Assembly (NCBI GenBank): GCA_002381125.1 | Contig: DFUT01000010.1 | Span: 4,050 to 68,049 of the forward strand | Direction of reading: 5' to 3' | Length of the DNA: 64,000 nucleotides | Origin: Bacteroidales bacterium UBA4179 | Lineage (GTDB): Bacteria; Bacteroidota; Bacteroidia; Bacteroidales; Dysgonomonadaceae | Shown: positions 35,791 through 43,501 of the stretch, in pieces | Position numbering within the stretch: position 1 is the stretch's first letter | Layout of the letters: each line of letters opens with the position of its first letter | Notes under the pieces: model-generated | What the model was told of the DNA's origin: nothing | Databases searched by the model: none | What the model saw: the letters and a program-made list of their open reading frames with translations, nothing else | Translations under genes and position numbers: made by a program

Positions 35791-37428
35791 ATGAAAAAAA
35801 CAACATTGACTCTTTTATTTTTCTCTATTTTTATAGGGTGTTTTTCTTCACAGAAGAAAGAGATGGGCTCCATTCAAGGGATTGAAGAAATCACAATAAA
35901 TGCTTGCACAAAAGCGCTTTTTCGGGAAAAGCCAAATGATAATGTAGTCAGAATTGAAATAACTCCCGCCGCCAATAGTCGGAAAATAATCTCCGAAATT
36001 AAATTCTCATTCAAAGAAAAAATTGATCCTATTTTTAAAAAAGCTTGCTTATATAAGCAAAGCAACGAAATAAACGATTTGATAGGCGAAACAAGCAATT
36101 TTCACCCGAATACAGAAATTCGATTTGATTTGAATGAAGAAATAACGAATGAAAAAACAAGCGCTTTTGCACTTGAGCTAAATTTGAATCCCAACGCGGA
36201 TCTTTCAACGAAAGCCTCTTTATCCGAAATCCAAATAACCTTTGAAGACGGCAGTGCGTATGTGTCGACGTCTGACGCGGTTTTCAGACCGGCAATCGAA
36301 TTACGGGCCGCCGGTCAGGACAATTGTCATACCTATCGGATTCCGGGAATAATCACCACCAATCAAGGTACGCTGATTGCCGTTTACGATAACCGTTATG
36401 CACGAAGCAAGGATCTTCAGGAAGATATCGATATCGGTATGAGCCGGAGCGAAGATGGAGGCGAAACATGGGAACCCATGAAAGTCATAATGGATATGAA
36501 TGAGTGGGGCGGAAAGCCGGAATACCTCAATGGTGTGGGAGATCCGGCTATTCTCTACGATCATAAAAACAATACGATCTGGGTGGCAGCGCTATGGGTA
36601 CACGGGTTTAACAGAGACGATATGGCATGGTGGGTCTCTCAACCCGGAATGACACCCGAAAAGACCGGACAATTTATGCTCGTCAAAAGCACAGATGATG
36701 GAAAAACGTGGTCAAAACCCATTAATATTACACAACAGATAAAAGACCCTTCATGGCAGTTACTTCTGCAAGGACCCGGTAGAGGAATCTGTACGGATGA
36801 CGGCACTCTCGTCTTCCCGGCACAATTTAAAGCCGATATAGGTGAAAAAGCATTAGATGGAGGAAAATACACAAGCCATTCTACCATTATATATAGCAAA
36901 GATGGGGGAAATACCTGGCATATCGGCACAGGTACCAAGCCCAATACCACCGAAGCGCAAGTAGTGCAACTCAGCGATGGTAGTTTGATGTTGAACATGC
37001 GCGACGACAGAAACAGACAAATAAAAGACGACACAAATGGGCGCGCCGTAGCTGTCACGAACGACATGGGAAAAACATGGATCGTGCATCCCTCTTCAAA
37101 CTGTGCACTACCTGAACCTAATTGCATGGCAAGTATTATCGGTGCTGATGTTCGGATAGAAAAAGAAAATCAAAAAGTTCTTTTCTTCTCAAATCCCGCA
37201 GACAAATATCGTCGAATCAACATGACTATAAAGGCCAGCCTGGATGAAGGCATGAGCTGGCCCGAACACTATCATCTTCTTATTCATGCACCTGAAGGTT
37301 TTGGATATTCTTGTCTGACGATGGTTGACGAACAACACGTCGGAATAGTATATGAAGGAAATAGAAATCTTATTTTTCAAAAAATACCGGTTTCGGATAT
37401 AATTTCCGACCAAAATATAAATAAATAA
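35791..37428 (+). CDS. nanH: Sialidase (exo-alpha-sialidase), lipoprotein
   Basis: I take the ATG at 35791 (545 residues), giving a lipoprotein signal MKKTTLTLLFFSIFIGC. An N-terminal carbohydrate-binding-like domain runs to about residue 165. The GH33 propeller begins with the arginine motif YRIPGI (Arg near 183) and has five Asp-box repeats: SEDGGETW, STDDGKTW, SKDGGNTW, TNDMGKTW and SLDEGMSW. It releases terminal sialic acid from glycoproteins and glycolipids at the cell surface or in the periplasm. It follows the SGNH hydrolase in the same orientation. Confidence 0.95.
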   Translation: MKKTTLTLLFFSIFIGCFSSQKKEMGSIQGIEEITINACTKALFREKPNDNVVRIEITPAANSRKIISEIKFSFKEKIDPIFKKACLYKQSNEINDLIGETSNFHPNTEIRFDLNEEITNEKTSAFALELNLNPNADLSTKASLSEIQITFEDGSAYVSTSDAVFRPAIELRAAGQDNCHTYRIPGIITTNQGTLIAVYDNRYARSKDLQEDIDIGMSRSEDGGETWEPMKVIMDMNEWGGKPEYLNGVGDPAILYDHKNNTIWVAALWVHGFNRDDMAWWVSQPGMTPEKTGQFMLVKSTDDGKTWSKPINITQQIKDPSWQLLLQGPGRGICTDDGTLVFPAQFKADIGEKALDGGKYTSHSTIIYSKDGGNTWHIGTGTKPNTTEAQVVQLSDGSLMLNMRDDRNRQIKDDTNGRAVAVTNDMGKTWIVHPSSNCALPEPNCMASIIGADVRIEKENQKVLFFSNPADKYRRINMTIKASLDEGMSWPEHYHLLIHAPEGFGYSCLTMVDEQHVGIVYEGNRNLIFQKIPVSDIISDQNINK

Positions 37429-37443
37429 TAATGAGAAAAATTC

Positions 37444-37763
37444 ATGTCCCGATTTCAACAGATTGCAATACGTTCAACATTTATCGCATTAATTTTCCAC
37501 ACTTTTTTATCATGCCAAGAAATGAATAAGACGACAACAAATTTGAAAATTATCTGGCAACGGATTCCCGCAGACGGTTTGACGGGAAATTTACAGAAAG
37601 GAGTTTCGGCAGCATATGCTGCCATCAGTCATGATAAACTTTTAGTTGCAGGCGGTTGCAACTTCCCCGATAAGCTCGGCTTTGAAGGGGAGTAAAAGTA
37701 TACTATGACGATATCGTGATGATTGAAACCGGGCGTTCGTACACCAATTACATGGAAAGGTAA
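37444..37763 (+). pseudogene. Remnant of YjhT/NanM-type mutarotase gene
   Basis: Frame 1 encodes an N-terminal hydrophobic segment with a possible lipobox (FHTFLSC) and then AAYAAISHDKLLVAGGCNFPDK, the first kelch-like repeat of the cyclically permuted sialic-acid mutarotase family. It stops after GFEGE (37695). The sense continues in another frame as KVYYDDIVMIETGR (37695 onward) and stops at 37763. About a hundred residues remain of the roughly 370 expected, so there is a frameshift and a large deletion. Intact NanM converts alpha- to beta-sialic acid. Confidence 0.75.
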
Positions 37764-37785
37764 AATCAGTTTAAATACTAATTAA

Positions 37786-39219
37786 ATGGCGATACAACAA
37801 ACAAAAACATATCTCCTCATTTTTTTCTCTTTTATTTACAGTATAACATCGCTTTACGCTGATTATATTGATTATGCCGATTATGCTCGGGACCCCCTAA
37901 TGTTAATACCCAAACCTCAGTCCATAAAAATTCAAAATGCGACACACCTGTTTGAAGATACAATCAACAACAATAAAATTACCATTCAGTACGTCTCATC
38001 AATACCACAGGCTTTGGTAAATCAAAAAGAGGCGTATCATTTGACGATTACACCCGATAGTATTTTTATAAAAGCAACTGCCGACCAAGGTATTTATTGG
38101 GCTAAACAAACATTAAGCCAGCTCATTACACAATTTCGAAACAAGCACTACTTGCCATGTTGCGAAATTATCGACTGGCCTGCTTTTCATATACGCGGTT
38201 TCATGCATGATGTGGGAAGAAGCTACATCTCGCCCGATGAGCTGAAAAAGGAAATCGCAATTTTATCCACTTATAAAATAAATACATTTCATTGGCATCT
38301 AACCGAAGATTTGGGATGGAGATTGGAAAGTAAAATTTACCCTCAGCTCAATGATAGTGCCAACTTTGGACGACTTCCGGGGAAATATTATACCATAGAC
38401 GAAGCCAAAGATATTGCGGAATTTTGCAAAGCATACCACGTGTTGCTTATTCCGGAAATAGATATGCCGGGGCATAGTGCTGCTTTCAGAAAAGCATTCG
38501 GTTGTGATATGCAAAGTCCTGAAGGAATGGATATTCTGAAACAATTGCTCAAAGAAATTTGCATCGAGATTTTCCCCGATCTGCCTTATCTTCATATCGG
38601 AACCGATGAAGTAGAAATCACAAATCCGGAATTTGTTCCTGAAATGGTGCAACATATTCGTTCAATGGGGAAAAAAGTGATTTCCTGGAATCCCGGATAT
38701 GCCTACCATCCGGGAGAAATCGATATGATACACATGTGGAGTTCGCGTGGAAAACCATTAGTCAATACCCCGACAATCGATTCTCGCTATCATTATATCA
38801 ACCATTTTGACAATTTTGCCGATTTAATTGCCTTGTACAATAGCAATATTGGCAACCGAGAATATGAAAAAGATCTTCCTCCTCCTCAAGGAGAATGGGA
38901 TTATCGAAAAAGTAAAATAATGATTAACGATAAAGAAATTCAACCTCCGGTTTGGAGTAATAATCATACCATTCTTTCAAGCGAAATCCCACTTGGGAAC
39001 GAAAATTTCGCGATGCGTCCTCCTATTCCCGCAACTTTAAAAAAAGGTTGGAATAAAATTTTGCTAAAATTGCCGATAGGTGAATTTTCAACAAAGGAAG
39101 TGCGTCTGCAAAAATGGATGTTTACGTTTGTATTTGTCACCCTCGATGGTAAACAGGAAGTGGAAGGACTTATTTATAACCCCGATAAAAAAATCGATAA
39201 AGAAAATGAGAAACAGTAA
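37786..39219 (+). CDS. GH20 beta-N-acetylhexosaminidase with apparent internal deletion
   Basis: A 477-residue exported protein. The N-terminal GH20b domain (LIPKPQSIKIQNATHLFED) and the first half of the catalytic barrel are normal: FHIRGFMHDVGRSYIS, NTFHWHLTEDLGWRLES, PEIDMPGHSAAFRKAFG and the catalytic Asp-Glu pair IGTDEVEI at 274-275. After FADLIALYNSNIG (near 38850) it jumps to DLPPPQGEWDYRKSKIMIND, which resembles the C-terminal domain of longer relatives (around 670 residues). About 200 residues, including the last barrel strands, seem missing in frame, so activity is doubtful. The stop overlaps the nanT start by 14 bp. Confidence 0.8.
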   Translation: MAIQQTKTYLLIFFSFIYSITSLYADYIDYADYARDPLMLIPKPQSIKIQNATHLFEDTINNNKITIQYVSSIPQALVNQKEAYHLTITPDSIFIKATADQGIYWAKQTLSQLITQFRNKHYLPCCEIIDWPAFHIRGFMHDVGRSYISPDELKKEIAILSTYKINTFHWHLTEDLGWRLESKIYPQLNDSANFGRLPGKYYTIDEAKDIAEFCKAYHVLLIPEIDMPGHSAAFRKAFGCDMQSPEGMDILKQLLKEICIEIFPDLPYLHIGTDEVEITNPEFVPEMVQHIRSMGKKVISWNPGYAYHPGEIDMIHMWSSRGKPLVNTPTIDSRYHYINHFDNFADLIALYNSNIGNREYEKDLPPPQGEWDYRKSKIMINDKEIQPPVWSNNHTILSSEIPLGNENFAMRPPIPATLKKGWNKILLKLPIGEFSTKEVRLQKWMFTFVFVTLDGKQEVEGLIYNPDKKIDKENEKQ

Positions 39220-40465
39220 AGCTTATCCTTGGATTGTAGTTGGATTACTTTGGGTGGTTGCACTGCTTAATTATCTCGACCGACAGATGCTATCCACCAT
39301 GCAAGCGGCAATGGCTATCGATATTGCAGAACTGTCAATTGCGGAAAATTTCGGCCGGTTGATGGGAATATTTTTACTTGTTTATGGATTTTTAAGTCCC
39401 GCAGCAGGAGCCGTAGCAGATAGAATGAATCGAAAGTGGCTTATCGCAGGTAGTCTATTTGTATGGTCTGCCGTAACCTTTTTCATGGGTTATGCTACTT
39501 CTTTCAACCAATTGTATTGGCTCAGGGCTTTTATGGGAATAAGCGAAGCATTGTATCTTCCGGCAGCATTATCCATGATTGCCGACTATCATACAAATAA
39601 AACCCGTTCCTTGGCAATTGGCATTCATATGACAGGGCTTTATACGGGGCAAGCACTGGGTGGCTTTGGTGCCGCAATAGCGGCCAATTATTCATGGCGA
39701 ACAGTATTTCATGGTTTTGGTATCATTGGAATTATATACGCCGTTATCCTTATTTTGTTCCTTAATGACCAAAAAAGTCATACTAGTCGAATATCCGATA
39801 CACAACCTTTAAACACAAAAGCCGAAAAAGAACCTTTCTGGAAACCATTCGTTGTGCTTTTAAGTACAGCATCTTTCTGGGTTATGCTATTCTACTTTAT
39901 CGTCCCGAGCCTTCCCGGATGGGCAACTAAAAATTGGCTCCCCACATTATTTACAAAAAACCTGGGCATTCCTATGACAAAAGCAGGACCAATGGCCACG
40001 ATTTCCATTGCCGTTGCATCCCTCATTGGCGTTTTTATCGGCGGCCCTCTATCCGACCGATGGGTGCTCAAAAACATCAAAGGCCGTATCTACACGAGTG
40101 CTATCGGATTAACCCTGACCGTACCTTCACTCATACTCCTGGGCTTTGGACACACTTATATAAGCCTCATTTGTTCGGCCTTTTTGTTCGGTATCGGTTA
40201 TGGAATGTTCGATGCCAACAATATGCCTATACTTTGCCAAATCATCTCTCCAAAATATCGGGCAACAGCCTACGGCATAATGAACATGATGGGAGTTTTT
40301 GGAGGATATGCTATTACAATTGTACTTGGAACTTCAACCGACAAAGGAAATTTAGGTTCCGATTTTAGCAAATTGGCTTTTTTGGTTTTACTGGCAGTCA
40401 TTATGGTATTGCTCTTCTTAAAACCCAAAAAAGAATATACCTATACGGAAGAAAATAATATTTAA
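39206..40465 (+). CDS. nanT: MFS transporter, sialic-acid permease type
   Basis: I take the ATG at 39206 (MRNSKAYPWIVVGLLW, 419 residues), which overlaps the end of the GH20 gene by 14 bp and suggests translational coupling. Twelve hydrophobic spans are seen. Major-facilitator signatures are NYLDRQMLSTM in helix 1 and GAVADRMNRKWLIAGSLF between helices 2 and 3, with GGPLSDRW in the second half. It lies directly before nanL, as in Bacteroides sialic-acid clusters, so N-acetylneuraminate is the inferred substrate. Confidence 0.88.
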   Translation: MRNSKAYPWIVVGLLWVVALLNYLDRQMLSTMQAAMAIDIAELSIAENFGRLMGIFLLVYGFLSPAAGAVADRMNRKWLIAGSLFVWSAVTFFMGYATSFNQLYWLRAFMGISEALYLPAALSMIADYHTNKTRSLAIGIHMTGLYTGQALGGFGAAIAANYSWRTVFHGFGIIGIIYAVILILFLNDQKSHTSRISDTQPLNTKAEKEPFWKPFVVLLSTASFWVMLFYFIVPSLPGWATKNWLPTLFTKNLGIPMTKAGPMATISIAVASLIGVFIGGPLSDRWVLKNIKGRIYTSAIGLTLTVPSLILLGFGHTYISLICSAFLFGIGYGMFDANNMPILCQIISPKYRATAYGIMNMMGVFGGYAITIVLGTSTDKGNLGSDFSKLAFLVLLAVIMVLLFLKPKKEYTYTEENNI

Positions 40466-40496
40466 CTAAAATAATCAACATCTAAAAAAAAATTAC

Positions 40497-41423
40497 ATGA
40501 TGAATTTCGAAAAAATAAAAGGATTGATCGTTGCTCCGTTTACGCCATTCGACAAAAAAGGCGAAGTAGATTTAAGCCCGATCGGGGATTACGCAACGAT
40601 GTTACAAAAAAACGGAATAATAGGGGTTTTTATCAACGGTTCGTCAGGCGAAGGCTACATGATGACCGTTGAAGAGCGAATAAAACTGGCAGAAAAATGG
40701 ATATCGGTTGTAGATAAAGAATTCAAAGTTATCGTCCATGTCGGATCAACATGCATAAAAGACAGTTATAAGATGGCACAACATGCTGCTGAAATCGGAG
40801 CATTCGGTATCGGGGCAATGGCTTCACCTTTTCCAAAGGCAGGACGCGTTGAAGAACTTGTAAAATATTGCGAAGAAATTGCTTGTGGTGCACCCTCTCT
40901 GCCCTTCTATTTTTATCATATTCCGGCCCTAAGCGGTGTATGCCTGCCCATGCTACCCTTCTTGAAAGCAGCCGAAGACAGGATTCCCAATCTGGCGGGA
41001 ATTAAGTACACTTACGAAAGCTTATATGAATATAACCAATGTATGCTATATAAAAATGGCAAATTCGACATGTTGCACGGACAAGATGAAACCATTCTTT
41101 CTGCGTTAGTCATGGGTGGAGCACAAGGGGGAATCAGCGGTACCGGAAACTACATCGGTAAAGTGCTTGTAGGCGTGATTGACGAATTCAATAAAGGCAA
41201 TATCGAAAAAGCGAGGGAATTACAAAATTTCGCCCAAAAAGTCATTAATGTGATTGTAAATTATCGAGGAAACATCGTGGGAGGAAAACGCATTATGAAA
41301 TTAATCGGTATTGACTTGGGCATTAACCGCACGCCATTTCAAAACATATCGGCGGAAGAAGAAAATTCCCTGGCTAAAGAATTGGAAGAAATCAATTTCT
41401 TTGAATATTGCAATAAGTTTTAG
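40497..41423 (+). CDS. nanL: N-acetylneuraminate lyase
   Basis: A 308-residue class I aldolase of the DapA/NanA family that cleaves N-acetylneuraminate into ManNAc and pyruvate. GSSGEGYMMTVEER is the carboxylate-binding loop, FYHIPALSG holds the catalytic Tyr, and the Schiff-base Lys is near residue 170 in GIKYTYES. Those contexts distinguish it from dihydrodipicolinate synthase. It closes the locus that begins with nanE. Two ATG codons are adjacent at the start, and either could be used. Confidence 0.94.
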   Translation: MMNFEKIKGLIVAPFTPFDKKGEVDLSPIGDYATMLQKNGIIGVFINGSSGEGYMMTVEERIKLAEKWISVVDKEFKVIVHVGSTCIKDSYKMAQHAAEIGAFGIGAMASPFPKAGRVEELVKYCEEIACGAPSLPFYFYHIPALSGVCLPMLPFLKAAEDRIPNLAGIKYTYESLYEYNQCMLYKNGKFDMLHGQDETILSALVMGGAQGGISGTGNYIGKVLVGVIDEFNKGNIEKARELQNFAQKVINVIVNYRGNIVGGKRIMKLIGIDLGINRTPFQNISAEEENSLAKELEEINFFEYCNKF

Positions 41424-41505
41424 TACAATCTGATCTTGGGATGGAAAAAACTTCTGAGACTAAAAGATAAAGATCAACAACTTGATCAAAAAAACAGTGA
41501 AACAT

Positions 41506-41536
41506 TTTGCCAATTCATTTGAAAATAATATCTTTG
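41506..41536 (+). promoter_or_regulatory. Promoter of rimP-nusA-infB
   Basis: TTTG (41506-41509), 19 bases, then TATCTTTG (41529-41536): an exact consensus match. Transcription would start near 41542, giving a leader of about 55 nucleotides that holds a terminator-like hairpin. Confidence 0.85.
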
Positions 41537-41550
41537 CATAGGAAAGTTGG

Positions 41551-41581
41551 AAGGGAAGCAGAAATCACGGCTTCCTTTTTT
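41551..41581 (+). terminator. Terminator-like hairpin in the rimP leader (possible attenuator)
   Basis: GGAAGC (41554-41559) pairs with GCTTCC (41570-41575), extended by A-T and G-T pairs below, and T6 follows (41576-41581). It lies downstream of the rimP promoter and 16 bp before the start codon, so it could attenuate the operon; it may also stop read-through from nanL. Confidence 0.7.
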
Positions 41582-41596
41582 ATTCATTATCCACAA

Positions 41597-42064
41597 ATGA
41601 TCGATAAGAACAAGCTGAGCAAAATTGTAGAAGCTTACCTGGGGGGAAAATCCAATTACCTCGTAGAGGTGAAAATAGCTCCGGGAAACATTATTACCGT
41701 TGAGATCGATAACGATGAGGGTGTCAATATTGATGATTGCGTGGCGTTGAGCCAACATATCGAATCGAAATTCGACCGAAATACAGAAGACTACGAACTC
41801 ACCGTTACATCGGTCGGTCTGACAGCACCATTTAAAACGTTGCGTCAATACAAAAAATTTGAAGGAAAAGAAGTAGAAGTTCTTACAAAAAAAGGCGATA
41901 AATTGAGAGGAATCCTGAAATCAGCCAATGAAGACAGGTTTACGATAACCGTTACAAAAAAAATCAACCTAAAAGGGGTTAAACGTAAAACTGAAATACA
42001 AGAAGATTTACCGTTTGCATACGACGAAGTCAAGTATACAAAATATCATCTTCGCTTCAAATAG
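41597..42064 (+). CDS. rimP: Ribosome maturation factor RimP
   Basis: I take the ATG at 41597 (MIDKNKLSKIVEAYL, 155 residues): upstream codons lie in the leader and hairpin. It has the RimP two-domain form, with YLVEVKIAPGNIITVEIDND, NIDDCVALSQHIES and the C-terminal Sm-like segment KFEGKEVEVLTKKGDKLRGIL. RimP assists 30S subunit maturation. It starts the conserved rimP-nusA-infB operon. Confidence 0.95.
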   Translation: MIDKNKLSKIVEAYLGGKSNYLVEVKIAPGNIITVEIDNDEGVNIDDCVALSQHIESKFDRNTEDYELTVTSVGLTAPFKTLRQYKKFEGKEVEVLTKKGDKLRGILKSANEDRFTITVTKKINLKGVKRKTEIQEDLPFAYDEVKYTKYHLRFK

Positions 42065-42152
42065 GGCTGTTTCGGTGGTCTCCATTTTTTATCGAAAGCA
42101 AAACAAATAATAAAAACGAATATATAATTTTGAAAATATTAGAAAACAATCC

Positions 42153-43433
42153 ATGGGCAAAAAGAAAGAGACCATAAGCCTTGTAGATACTTTTTCTGAA
42201 TTCAACGAGCTGAAAAATATCGATAAAACAACCATGATCAGCGTGTTGGAAGAGTCGTTTCGTAGTGTAATCGCAAAAATAAACGGAACCGACGAGAATT
42301 ACGATATCATCATTAACCCCGACAAGGGCGATCTTGAAATTTGGCGCAACCGCAAAGTGGTAGAAGACGATAAATTGCAAGATCCCAACAGAGAAATTTC
42401 TCTTTCGGAAGCAAGAAAAATAGACGAGGATTTTGAAATTGGAGAAGAAGTGACAGACGAAGTTCCACTTGAACATTTCGGTCGGCGCACTATTTTAAAT
42501 CTCCGTCAGACACTGGCTTCAAAAATTCTTGAATTGGAAAAAGACAATCTCTACAACAAATACAAAGAAAAAGTAGGACAAATTGTTTCAGGCGAAGTAT
42601 ATCAAATATGGAAAAAGGAAATCTTACTGCTCGATGATGATCATAACGAACTTATTCTTCCGAAAACAGAACAAATCCCGGGCGATTTTTTCCATAAAGG
42701 AGATCATGTTCGTGCAGTGGTTGCTCGCGTAGAGAACAAAAACAATAATCCAAAAATTATTCTATCCCGTACATCACCTGTATTTCTTGAAAGACTTTTC
42801 GAAATGGAAATACCTGAGATTGCCGACGGATTGATCACTATAAAAGGAATTGCACGCATCCCGGGCGAACGTGCCAAAGTAGCCGTGGAGGCTTATGACG
42901 ACCGCATCGATCCCGTAGGGGCATGCGTTGGGATGAAAGGATTCCGAATCCATGGAATCGTACGCGAATTGCGCAACGAAAACATCGATGTCATCAATTA
43001 TACCAACAACACCACATTATATATCCAGCGCGCACTCAGCCCTGCAAAAATCAATTCCATTGTGGTGAAAGAAGACGAACGCCGCGCTGAAGTATTTCTT
43101 CCTCCCGAAGAGGTATCGCTTGCAATAGGCAAAGGTGGCGCCAACATTAAATTGGCATCTATGCTCACCGGGTACAATATCGAAGTGTTTCGCGACATTG
43201 AAGGCTTGGACGAAGAAGATATCTACTTGGACGAATTCCGCGACGAAATAGATGGTTGGATAATCGATCAACTCAAACGTATTGGATGCTCAACAGCTAA
43301 AAACGTATTGGCAATGGATCGCGAAAAAATTATCAATGAAGCCGATCTCGAAGAAAACACCGTAGACGAAGTGTTGCGAATATTGGCCTCGGAATTCGAA
43401 AACGATTACGGCGAAGACGAAGACGAAGATTAA
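42153..43433 (+). CDS. nusA: Transcription termination/antitermination factor NusA
   Basis: A 426-residue protein in normal NusA order: N-terminal RNA-polymerase-binding domain, S1 domain (GQIVSGEVYQIWKKEILLL), KH1 (DPVGACVGMKGFRIHGIVREL) and KH2 (VSLAIGKGGANIKLASMLTG). A short helix-hairpin-like part (STAKNVLAMDREKIINEADL) and an acidic tail end it. NusA modulates pausing and intrinsic termination, which is relevant to the terminator-like hairpin in its own operon leader. It is 88 bp from rimP and 68 bp from infB. Confidence 0.98.
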   Translation: MGKKKETISLVDTFSEFNELKNIDKTTMISVLEESFRSVIAKINGTDENYDIIINPDKGDLEIWRNRKVVEDDKLQDPNREISLSEARKIDEDFEIGEEVTDEVPLEHFGRRTILNLRQTLASKILELEKDNLYNKYKEKVGQIVSGEVYQIWKKEILLLDDDHNELILPKTEQIPGDFFHKGDHVRAVVARVENKNNNPKIILSRTSPVFLERLFEMEIPEIADGLITIKGIARIPGERAKVAVEAYDDRIDPVGACVGMKGFRIHGIVRELRNENIDVINYTNNTTLYIQRALSPAKINSIVVKEDERRAEVFLPPEEVSLAIGKGGANIKLASMLTGYNIEVFRDIEGLDEEDIYLDEFRDEIDGWIIDQLKRIGCSTAKNVLAMDREKIINEADLEENTVDEVLRILASEFENDYGEDEDED

Positions 43434-43501
43434 TTTATCCCAATTTACACCTTCATCGCAACACTTCTGTTCACAAATTATAAAAAGTCTAATTTAATTA
43501 T

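Noticed and set aside
41472..41487. Inverted repeat GATCAA-CAAC-TTGATC after nanL considered as terminator
   Set aside because: It is followed by A residues rather than T on the plus strand; it could be an operator, but nothing else supports that.
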